This document shows, one piece after another, positions 25,228 to 32,714 of a DNA stretch of 64,000 nt (its first letter is position 1; each line of letters opens with the position of its first letter). Under the pieces are notes generated by a model. The model was not told the DNA's origin. It did no database searches and saw only the letters and a list, made by a program, of their open reading frames with translations. Made by a program: the position numbers and the translations under genes. Source of the DNA: Acidimicrobiales bacterium (GTDB lineage: Bacteria; Actinomycetota; Acidimicrobiia; Acidimicrobiales; Palsa-688); the NCBI GenBank assembly GCA_036378675.1, contig DASUWA010000032.1, positions 62,001-126,000 on the forward strand. Direction: 5' to 3'.

Positions 25228-27024
25228 GTGAGAAAGTCGAGACACATGCGAGGTGCAGTCAAGGTCAGCGTGATGGCGCTGGTCCTTGCCGCGCTTGCTG
25301 CGGCTGGCTCCGGTGTGGCTCCCAAGGCTCTACCGAAGTACTCCCTTCTGACCTCCACCGCAGGAGATTTCACCATCCACGGCACTGTTTACCCGTGGCC
25401 CTCGTGCGCTGGTGCTAGCCCTGCATCTCTTGCCCCAGGCCGGTCCGATTGTCTACTGCTGTCGGTGACCGACAACTTGCAGGTAGCGATTTCCGTTACC
25501 CAGATCACAGCGCAGATCACGTCCGCGGTGTACGCAGATTCGGGCGCGGCACCTAGTCACTGTGTTACCTACCTCAGCCCGAAGTTCACCGCCGCTCCAT
25601 TGTCATCGCCTAGCTATCCTTATCCCTACAGCTACACCTGGACTGGGCTAACGCTTCACCCGAGTGGCCACAACCAGAGTGATCAGGTCGCTGAGCCGTT
25701 CTCGTTCACGGATTTGCCGGCGTCCAATCAGAGCGACTGCGAAGGGGTCAAGTACACCTTCAACTACACAGGCGCCGGTACCTACACCGAGGTCTATGGC
25801 ACCTCGACAGCGCTCGGCTCCTCTCTGAACCCGTCGGCGTTCGGCCAGCCGGTCACCTACACGGCGACGGTGACGGCCTCGGCTACAGCCAGCCAGGACC
25901 CAGTGCCGTCCAGCCCGACCGGCACGGTGACCTTCAAGGACAACGGCGCGACGATCTGCAACGCAGTGGCGGTCACGAGCGCATCGACCACCACGGCCAC
26001 GGCTTCGTGCGTGGCTCCGGCCAACATGAGCGTCGGCACTCATCCGATCACCGCGGCATATTCGAACAGCGACGGAAACTTCTCCGGCAGCACCTCCTCC
26101 ACGCTGAACCAGGTGGTCAACCGGGCGACGACATCCACTGCTGTGACGACCTCGCCGAACCCGTCGAACTACGGCCAGTCGGTGACCCTGAACGCTACTG
26201 TCACACCCTCATCTGGGCCTGCCCCGGCAGGCTCGGTCAGCTTCTACCTCGGAGCGCCGACCGCCAACCACACACTCATCGGTTCCGGGACGCTCAACGC
26301 CTCGGGTAAGGCGACCGTCTCGACCACAACACTCCCCGGCGGCAGCGACAGCCTGTATGCGGTCTACGCCGGCAGCACCAGCGACTCTGGGAGCACCTCG
26401 CCGGTCGTCAGCCAGACCGTCAACTTCAGTTCCACTATCAGCGGCAAGAGCAACGGAAACGTGACGGTCGCGTCCGGCCAGGACGTGGCGATCACGTCGA
26501 CCGGGTCCGTCACCGGCAACATCACCGTGAGCACCGGCGGACGCCTCGACATCCTCGGCGGCAGCGTCGGAGGCAACGTCACCGTCGCTTCGGGTGGTGG
26601 CATCAACGTTCAGACCGGCACCATCGGCGGAAGTCTCAATGCCACCAGCCCCAACTACTTCACCGTATGCGGTGCCAAGGTCTCCGGCAACCTGTCGGCG
26701 ACCGGCTCCACCGCCTTCGCCCTAGTCGGCGACGGCGGCGACGACGGCAGCCCCGCCTGCGCCGGCAACACGATCAGCGGCAACCTCACCCTGACCAACA
26801 GCACCGCCGGGGCAGAGATCGGCGGCAACACCGTCTCCGGCGGGATCAGCCTGACCGGCACGACCGGCACGGGACCCAGCACTGAGAACTCCGTTCCTGA
26901 GGTTGAGAAGAACACCGTCGGCAGTGGGCTGGCGTGCTCCTCGAATACGCCGGCCCCCACGAGCGACGGGCTGCCCAACAAGGTGTCCGGCAAGAGTTCC
27001 GGCCAATGCGTGGCGGGCTTCTGA
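25228..27024 (+). CDS. Large secreted protein with Ig-like repeats and a beta-solenoid end
   Basis: 598 aa from a GTG with TAGGAG 7 nt upstream. A hydrophobic signal segment (about residues 8-30) is followed by a camelysin-like N-terminal domain of about 165 residues. Two bacterial Ig-like (Big_5-type) domains follow, of the pattern TTSPNPSNYGQSVTLNATVTP...GSVSFY. From residue about 405, short Gly-rich repeats of the NGNVTVASGQDVAITS/GNITVSTGG type suggest a right-handed beta-helix. No LPxTG-like motif or C-terminal helix is present, so it is probably released or bound by partners. Its stop overlaps the next start (TGATG). Confidence 0.72.
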   Translation: MRKSRHMRGAVKVSVMALVLAALAAAGSGVAPKALPKYSLLTSTAGDFTIHGTVYPWPSCAGASPASLAPGRSDCLLLSVTDNLQVAISVTQITAQITSAVYADSGAAPSHCVTYLSPKFTAAPLSSPSYPYPYSYTWTGLTLHPSGHNQSDQVAEPFSFTDLPASNQSDCEGVKYTFNYTGAGTYTEVYGTSTALGSSLNPSAFGQPVTYTATVTASATASQDPVPSSPTGTVTFKDNGATICNAVAVTSASTTTATASCVAPANMSVGTHPITAAYSNSDGNFSGSTSSTLNQVVNRATTSTAVTTSPNPSNYGQSVTLNATVTPSSGPAPAGSVSFYLGAPTANHTLIGSGTLNASGKATVSTTTLPGGSDSLYAVYAGSTSDSGSTSPVVSQTVNFSSTISGKSNGNVTVASGQDVAITSTGSVTGNITVSTGGRLDILGGSVGGNVTVASGGGINVQTGTIGGSLNATSPNYFTVCGAKVSGNLSATGSTAFALVGDGGDDGSPACAGNTISGNLTLTNSTAGAEIGGNTVSGGISLTGTTGTGPSTENSVPEVEKNTVGSGLACSSNTPAPTSDGLPNKVSGKSSGQCVAGF

Positions 27025-27506
27025 TGTCAACTCTTCGTCGCAGGCAGCGACAACTTGTAGTCAGTCTGGCGGTCGCCGTCGCGGTTCTCGCAATCGGCAG
27101 CGGATTGGCCTTCGCCTATTTCAAGTCATCTGGATCCGGCTCAGGCACCGCATCCGTTGGAAACCCGGTAGCCGTCACCGTCGCCGCAGCCACGGCTGCC
27201 AACGACCTCTACCCGGGGCAGTCTGGCACCGTTAAGTTCACCCTCAAGAACACCAACTCGTTCACCGCCAACTTCACCTCTGTCACGGGCGCCACGGTCA
27301 CGTCGGGTAACCCGAGCGGCTGCCCTGCCGGCAACATCGTCGTCGCCACCCTGCCACTGACAATCTCCAAGATCACGGTGACATCAGGTCAAACGACCGG
27401 GACGCAAACGATCTCCACCCTGATCTCCATGTCCGGTACGGCCCCCAACGCCTGCCAGGGGGTCGCCTTCACAGTCTCTCTGACCTTGTCAGGGCAGACC
27501 TCCTAA
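27024..27506 (+). CDS. Secreted SipW-signal-type small protein
   Basis: 160 aa from the ATG overlapping the previous stop; an upstream extension of the frame is antiparallel noise over the preceding gene. The N-terminus RRRQRQLVVSLAVAVAVLA then AFAYFKSSGSGSGTA is a SipW-type signal peptide. The mature domain is a Thr/Ser-rich beta protein (DLYPGQSGTVKFTLKNTNSF, then a conserved CQGVAFTVSL end). The two Cys may form a disulfide. Similar end motifs (ANGCQGATFTMPV, DACQGATVTIHY) occur in its neighbours, showing they are paralogues. Confidence 0.72.
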   Translation: MSTLRRRQRQLVVSLAVAVAVLAIGSGLAFAYFKSSGSGSGTASVGNPVAVTVAAATAANDLYPGQSGTVKFTLKNTNSFTANFTSVTGATVTSGNPSGCPAGNIVVATLPLTISKITVTSGQTTGTQTISTLISMSGTAPNACQGVAFTVSLTLSGQTS

Positions 27507-27539
27507 CCAGTCAAAGAAACCACGAAGGAACGAGTCCTA

Positions 27540-28193
27540 ATGAACCTCCGCAGCCACCGAAACCAAGGTTTGGGCGAGTCCAAGCCCGGCCGCAAGAGCT
27601 ATCTCCGTCATGTCGTCGCAGGGGGGACCGCCGTTTTAATCCTCTCCGCCGGAGGCATTGCCTGGGCGACTTGGACCAACACCGCCACTGGTAGCTCCGC
27701 TGCCGGTGGCGGGACGCTGAGTCTGACGGTCGTGTCCGCTGGCTCCTCGTTCACCAACAAGCTGTTCCCTGGATCCGTCGCTGGTCAAGCCTCAGGTGCC
27801 ACCGAGGGTGGTGACCTCGTATTGAACGTGACCAATCCGCAGAACTTTGCTGTCAAGATCACCGCGGTCACACAGAACGGCCCGGTGACACAATCGGGTG
27901 GTTCGGGTTCGCCAGCTTGCACCAGCGATACTCAGGGCACCGCCAATAGTTCCGGTGGATTCAACATTTCTACCTTTGGCAACAGTGGCGTGTGGATCAG
28001 CGCGACGCAACCGACCGGCACGAGCCCCACCGTCTACACAACGTTCACCATAGGTTCGGCGGTCACCGTCGCAGCCAACGCCACCAACACTTCGGTCACC
28101 TTGCCGAACGTTGTATCAATGGCGACCAGCTCAGCAAATGGTTGCCAGGGTGCAACCTTCACAATGCCCGTGATCCTCTCGATCAGCATGTAG
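27540..28193 (+). CDS. Secreted SipW-signal-type protein, paralogue
   Basis: 217 aa, 33 bp after the previous gene, with GAAGGAACGAG before the ATG. Signal segment HVVAGGTAVLILSAGGIAWATWTN, then a beta-rich domain with KLFPGSVAGQASGATEGGDLVL aligned with the LYPGQSGTVKFTL block of its neighbour, and the shared C-terminal NGCQGATFTMPV. It is another small surface or fibre component candidate. The localisation is inferred from the signal and lack of membrane anchor. Confidence 0.7.
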   Translation: MNLRSHRNQGLGESKPGRKSYLRHVVAGGTAVLILSAGGIAWATWTNTATGSSAAGGGTLSLTVVSAGSSFTNKLFPGSVAGQASGATEGGDLVLNVTNPQNFAVKITAVTQNGPVTQSGGSGSPACTSDTQGTANSSGGFNISTFGNSGVWISATQPTGTSPTVYTTFTIGSAVTVAANATNTSVTLPNVVSMATSSANGCQGATFTMPVILSISM

Positions 28194-28248
28194 CAGGAGG
28201 AAGAGAAGAATTCAGATCCAGGCTCGACGGGTGGTGGGATCGACCGCG

Positions 28249-28803
28249 ATGAGGTTCTTTCATCACTCGTCCGAGATCGTGCCCTCATACATGAACAGGT
28301 TGATATCTAAGACAATGAGCGGAAGACTAGGACACGTTGGAGGCGCCGAACGGAAGTCGTTTGGGCGGTGGTCGAAGTGTGTCGTCACGATCCTTTCGGT
28401 CGTAGGCCTTCTCTCCACCGGGGGCGTCGCTTTCGCCGCATGGACCAACAAATCCGGTAGCGGGAACGGCGCCGCGGGCGCGGGTACATTAGGTACGCCA
28501 AGTAGCTTTGCTGCGACGTGCCACAGTGGCACCTCTCGTCAAATAGACTTTTCGTGGAGCACGGTGACGAATGCGGGGGGCTACACCATCCTCGACTCGT
28601 CGACGCTCAGTGGAACTTATAGCCAATTGCAAACTGTCTCTGGTGGCAGCACAACGAGCGCAAACTCCGGTAACAATCTGAACGCTGGTACGTACTACTT
28701 CAAAATTGAGGCAACTACTGGCTCCTGGACCGGCGGCCTATCATCGGCCTCGGGCCCGCGCACGATCGTGCATGTGTCTGGTAACTCGTACACCTGCTCC
28801 TAG
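28249..28803 (+). CDS. Secreted SipW-signal-type protein with FN3-like domain
   Basis: 184 aa from the ATG at 28249; GTG 28231 and ATGs at 28291 and 28315 are alternatives. Signal segment CVVTILSVVGLLSTGGVAFAAWTNKSGSGNGAAG is of the same kind as in the preceding genes. The mature part reads like a fibronectin type III domain (PSSFAATCHSGTSRQIDFSWS, YTILDSSTLSGTYSQLQTV, AGTYYFKIEA). It ends in a lone Cys. Base composition is less GC-rich than its neighbours. Last gene of the cluster, convergent with the DUF222 gene. Confidence 0.66.
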   Translation: MRFFHHSSEIVPSYMNRLISKTMSGRLGHVGGAERKSFGRWSKCVVTILSVVGLLSTGGVAFAAWTNKSGSGNGAAGAGTLGTPSSFAATCHSGTSRQIDFSWSTVTNAGGYTILDSSTLSGTYSQLQTVSGGSTTSANSGNNLNAGTYYFKIEATTGSWTGGLSSASGPRTIVHVSGNSYTCS

Positions 28804-28814
28804 GAGCGATTCCT

Positions 28815-30092
28815 TTAACCGGCGCATGGTTGGTGGGTAGTGATCGCTGCTACGACTGGCCGGCGAGGTTGGCTCGTCCCGATGAGCGTCCGGTCAGGCC
28901 GGTAGAAGGTCAGAACTCCGTTTGGTTCACCTTCGACGATGTACCCACCCTTATGGATCAGGTCATGATGGTGAGTGCACTGGAGATACCCGTTGGCCAC
29001 GTCGGTGGGACCACCCTTCGACCACCAGTGGTGATGGTGGATATCGACGAACTGGCGGTGGGTGCAGCCGGGGAACCGGCATATGCCGCCGTCTCTCACG
29101 ATGATGGCCCGCCTCTGAGCGGTGCTCCATTCCCTGGTCTTGCGACCCAGAGCGAGCGGCTCGCCGCCCTCACCGACCAGGTGAGTAACCGTCGACGCTT
29201 CGCAGGCGATCCGATTGGCAAGGTCGTCCTCAATCGGGGTGCCGTCGAGCATGAAGGTATGGCCGTCCTGAACAACTAGATGGACCATGTAACGGTCGGC
29301 GCCGGCTATTGGAGGGCCGTCGATGTGCTGAAGAGCGACTCGCGCCATGTCTACGAACGCCCGCGCCATTCGAGTCCACAACGGTGCCTCATCGGCGGGA
29401 TCGAGTTGGCAGTCCGCAGCTGCGGAATCATCCACAGCCTCGTCGTGTAACCCGCAATCGTCAGCGGGGCTTTCCGCAGCTGCGGACTCGTCCACAGCCG
29501 GAGCGGGCCATAGTCCGCTGAAGTTTGACTTGCCAAAGGCATCCGCTCGATCGACAAAGGCACGCACGATGGCGAGCAACTCCTCGATCTCAACTTCGGG
29601 CAGCGTTATCTGAAGCGTGGCGGTCCCGTCGCGGTTCGAGCGCACGCCAAGCGTCTGAGGTGGCGCCAGACTCCGGAGCGGCCGCTCCTGGTCGGCGTGC
29701 AGCTTGTAGAAGCGCGCCGCCTTTTCTAGATCGGCGACGGTTCCTGCCTCTGCCAGATCTACGAGAGCCTCGTCGACCTCAGGATCCGGATTCTCGATAC
29801 GGGTGATCACGCGAACAGCCGAGTACGACAGGCTGCCTTCCTGAAATGCCGCAGCGATAATCGGCCGGCGTCGTAGTTCGTGAGCGACTTGGAGCTTCTC
29901 GTAGGCGGTGGAACGGGCCATCTTCAACCGCCATGAAAGCCAGTCGACGCACGTGTACTGACCATCTGCAGCCCATTCACCGGTCAAGTCGAACTCCGCC
30001 AGGCGCTGGAGCCAGACCGCCTCGCCGCGCTCCATTTCCAACCGATGAGCAACCAGCCACTCACCGGTCCGTTCTTCGAGCAACAAGCTCAA
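28815..30092 (-). CDS. DUF222 domain / HNH endonuclease protein (13E12-repeat type)
   Basis: 425 aa from a TTG at 30092 that has a perfect AGGAGG (30099-30104) six bases upstream. A further 77 codons are open upstream but overlap the divergent membrane-protein gene. The DUF222 region (LSWRLKMARSTAYEKLQVAHELRRR) leads to a C-terminal HNH domain: CRFPGCTHRQFVDIHHHHWW, then LQCTHHHDLIHKGG, with Cys pairs and catalytic His intact. Members are multi-copy in mycobacteria (REP13E12) and other Actinobacteria; their role, probably DNA cutting tied to mobility or defence, is not established. An Asp/Ala-rich acidic spacer (residues about 205-240) separates the two parts. Confidence 0.85.
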   Translation of the reverse strand: MSLLLEERTGEWLVAHRLEMERGEAVWLQRLAEFDLTGEWAADGQYTCVDWLSWRLKMARSTAYEKLQVAHELRRRPIIAAAFQEGSLSYSAVRVITRIENPDPEVDEALVDLAEAGTVADLEKAARFYKLHADQERPLRSLAPPQTLGVRSNRDGTATLQITLPEVEIEELLAIVRAFVDRADAFGKSNFSGLWPAPAVDESAAAESPADDCGLHDEAVDDSAAADCQLDPADEAPLWTRMARAFVDMARVALQHIDGPPIAGADRYMVHLVVQDGHTFMLDGTPIEDDLANRIACEASTVTHLVGEGGEPLALGRKTREWSTAQRRAIIVRDGGICRFPGCTHRQFVDIHHHHWWSKGGPTDVANGYLQCTHHHDLIHKGGYIVEGEPNGVLTFYRPDRTLIGTSQPRRPVVAAITTHQPCAG

Positions 30093-30267
30093 GAGGGACC
30101 TCCTAACAACAAACCTCAGAACGCGTGTTCGAAAGTCTACGAAAGGGGTGTGACGACAACGATGGGTCCCAAGACGGAATGTGACGGCACGCCAATCCGG
30201 CAATGCGTCATACTCATCGGGTGGACCGGAACAAGGGTTCGCTTGCCTGCGAAACAACGCCTCACCG

Positions 30268-31110
30268 ATGAGCACCTCCGAAGCCGTCCCGACCGGCGTC
30301 CAGGCCCAGGCCGGTGCGAGCACGACCGCCCGTCCGCCGCTTCCACCGCCCCTGGTCCACCTCTACCGCCACCCGATCCGGTGGGTCAAGAACAAGGCGA
30401 TCCTGCTACTCGACGCAATCGTCCTCGCCCACATCGGTGTCCTGGTCGTCGCTGCTCTCTACTTCCTGATAACCCAGACCAATCACGACGTAAAACACTG
30501 GTGGGACACGACCGTCACTCCGGCGAGCCTTCGACACGACATTCGCGATGTTGGAGAAGGTGTCCTGGCCTCCTGCTTCGCCCAGGCGATCGTTTGGAAC
30601 TCGTTTACCCGCAGCCACCTGCGCGCGGGCCACACGCTCCGCGAGTGGAGCAAGAAGTACCACGTCCCGGTAGGCATCCTCTCGGTCGCCGCGGCAACCC
30701 TCATCGGTGCCGCGGCCTTCGCGATCGGAGAGCTGATCCTTCACACCGCCGCGGTGCACGCAGCCAACCACAAGGTGACCGGGTCGATCTGGAACCGGAC
30801 CCTGACGCTATGGAACTCCAACTGGGACAAGAAGGCGCTCGGCTTCGTCGCTGCCCTGGTCGCCCGTCGTCCGCTTCACATCCTCTTCGACAGGACCCAG
30901 GCGTATTTCGCCGGGCGGCGGGCCGCGTCGGGCAAACCGTTGCGTTGGTACCACCCGCCGGTGTTCCAGGCCCGGTACAACTACCTGAAGGAGAACCTCC
31001 ACGAGGTCCGCAGGTATCCGATCCTCCTGAGCGCGGCCCTGACCCTTCTGCTGACTATCGGTGTCGGTCTCGCCGGCTACGGCTACTACATCCTCACCTA
31101 CAAGGCGTAG
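30268..31110 (+). CDS. Membrane protein of unknown function
   Basis: 280 aa from the ATG before STSEAVPTGVQAQAG; codons upstream of that lie antisense to the DUF222 leader. Three clear membrane helices: LLLDAIVLAHIGVLVVAALYFL near 45, VGILSVAAATLIGAAAFAIGEL near 135 and ILLSAALTLLLTIGVGLAGYGYYIL at the C-terminus. Basic loops lie between them (PIRWVKNKAIL, RRPLHILFDRTQAYFAGRRA). I do not recognise a family. It converges on livF with a 22-bp gap. Confidence 0.7.
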   Translation: MSTSEAVPTGVQAQAGASTTARPPLPPPLVHLYRHPIRWVKNKAILLLDAIVLAHIGVLVVAALYFLITQTNHDVKHWWDTTVTPASLRHDIRDVGEGVLASCFAQAIVWNSFTRSHLRAGHTLREWSKKYHVPVGILSVAAATLIGAAAFAIGELILHTAAVHAANHKVTGSIWNRTLTLWNSNWDKKALGFVAALVARRPLHILFDRTQAYFAGRRAASGKPLRWYHPPVFQARYNYLKENLHEVRRYPILLSAALTLLLTIGVGLAGYGYYILTYKA

Positions 31111-31132
31111 ACGCGCGAGCGGGAAGCGCGGG

Positions 31133-31879
31133 CTACAACCGCTCGAGCGCCGACGCCCGCTGTTCCGCCGGCGCGCCCTGTAGGAAGACCGACCTCAGCA
31201 AATCGTCCCGCTCGAGCAGGTCAGCGCTCGGACCCTCGAAACGTACCTGGCCGCGTTCGAGGAAGTACGCCCGTTCTGCGACGGACAAGGCGAGGGTCAC
31301 GTGCTGCTCCACAAGCAGGATCGCCACGCCGCGGTCGTCCCGAAGCCGACGAAGCAACGCGATGAGATCATCGACGACGGCCGGCGCCAGCCCCAGTGAG
31401 AGCTCGTCCACCATCAGCAAGCGCGGCGAGGAAACCAGCGCGCGAGCGATCGCCAGCATCTGCTGTTCCCCACCCGACAGCGTTCCGGCCGTCTGCCTGC
31501 GCCTTTCGGCCATCCAAGGAAAAAGGGAAGCCGCCTCTTCGACGGCCCTTCCCAGCGAAGACCGTGAAAGCAGATGACCGCCCAGCCGCAGGTTCTCCTC
31601 CACGGTCAACGACGACAGAAGCCCCCTTCCACCGGGCACGTGACCCACTCCAGCGCGGACCACCACCTCCGGGGCCGCACCTGCGAGCTCCATGCCATCG
31701 AAAGAAATGCTCCCGGCGCCGATGGGGATGATTCCCGACACGGCCTTCAAGATCGTCGACTTGCCGGCGCCGTTCGTGCCGAGCAGGGCGACGATCTCTC
31801 CGGGACGCACGCTTACGTCGACTCCGTCGATCACCCGGATCGCGCCGTAGGAGACCTCCAGCCCGCGGACATCAAGCAC
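31133..31879 (-). CDS. livF: Liv-type ABC transporter ATPase (LivF-like)
   Basis: About 249 aa from a GTG at 31879 that overlaps the livG stop by 8 bp; codons upstream are part of livG in another frame. Walker A GTNGAGKST, LSGGEQQM signature, Walker B LLMVDELSLGLAP, and a His in VEQHVTLAL. It energises import of amino acids or other hydrophobic/carboxylic solutes with LivG, the fused LivHM and a binding protein. It is the last gene of a coupled operon. Substrate cannot be told from the ATPase. Confidence 0.92.
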   Translation of the reverse strand: MLDVRGLEVSYGAIRVIDGVDVSVRPGEIVALLGTNGAGKSTILKAVSGIIPIGAGSISFDGMELAGAAPEVVVRAGVGHVPGGRGLLSSLTVEENLRLGGHLLSRSSLGRAVEEAASLFPWMAERRRQTAGTLSGGEQQMLAIARALVSSPRLLMVDELSLGLAPAVVDDLIALLRRLRDDRGVAILLVEQHVTLALSVAERAYFLERGQVRFEGPSADLLERDDLLRSVFLQGAPAEQRASALERL

Positions 31880-32714
31880 CGGATGGCACCACCTTCTTGC
31901 GGGACCTGCGAGCGGGCCTCGATGACTCTGACCGCCACTGATCACCCAGATAGCTCTCAACGACCGCAGGATTGGAAAGCACGTCCGCCGGCGAACCGGA
32001 CGCGATGACGGCGCCCTTGGCCATGGCGACGATCCGATCGGACATCTTCAGCACGAACGGCATGTCGTGCTCCACCAACACGATCGACGCCCGCAGATGG
32101 GCCCTGACCGACTCGAGGATCGGCGGGAGCGCCTCGACCTCCCGTTGAGCCATCCCGCTGGACGGCTCGTCGAGCAACAACAATCGGGGGCCCAGCGCGA
32201 CCACGCACGCCAGCTCGCACAACCGCAACATCCCGTACGACAGTTCCTGAACCGGCTTGTCCAGATGAGCTTCGAGCCCGACCAGGACGAGCACGTCCCG
32301 CGCCCGATCGGCGATCTCTCGCTCCTCCCGCCGGCCCAGCCCGAACACACTCGACCAGAAGCCGGTGGATGCCCGCGAATGCTGAACCGTCCTCAGGTTG
32401 TCGAGGACGGACAAGGATCCGAACAGCCGAGCGTTCTGGAAGGTCCGGCCCACGCCGAGCAGTGCACGATGGTGGGCGGGCAGCGCAGCGAGGTCGACCA
32501 ACGACCCGTCCGCGGAGCGGAGGACCATCGACCCCCGATCAGGTTGAACGAACCCTGATATGGCGTCGAACGCGGTCGTCTTGCCGGCGCCGTTGGCACC
32601 GATCATCCCGACGACCTCCTCGTCGCCGACCGCGAAGCTGACGCCGTCCAACGCCACCACACCGCCGAAACGTTTGGCGATGCCGTCGACTTCCAACAGG
32701 GGAGCGGAACTCAT
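31872..32714 (-). CDS. livG: Liv-type ABC transporter ATPase (LivG-like)
   Basis: 280 aa; its ATG overlaps the livHM stop (ATGA). Walker A GANGAGKTT, Q-loop region GRTFQNARLF, signature LSYGMLRLCELA in the reduced form usual for LivG, Walker B LLLLDEPSSGM and switch His in VLVEHDMPFVLKM. The C-terminal tail GDQWRSESSRPARRSRKK is basic. Partner of LivF in the Liv complex at the cytoplasmic membrane face. Confidence 0.93.
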   Translation of the reverse strand: MSSAPLLEVDGIAKRFGGVVALDGVSFAVGDEEVVGMIGANGAGKTTAFDAISGFVQPDRGSMVLRSADGSLVDLAALPAHHRALLGVGRTFQNARLFGSLSVLDNLRTVQHSRASTGFWSSVFGLGRREEREIADRARDVLVLVGLEAHLDKPVQELSYGMLRLCELACVVALGPRLLLLDEPSSGMAQREVEALPPILESVRAHLRASIVLVEHDMPFVLKMSDRIVAMAKGAVIASGSPADVLSNPAVVESYLGDQWRSESSRPARRSRKKVVPSGA

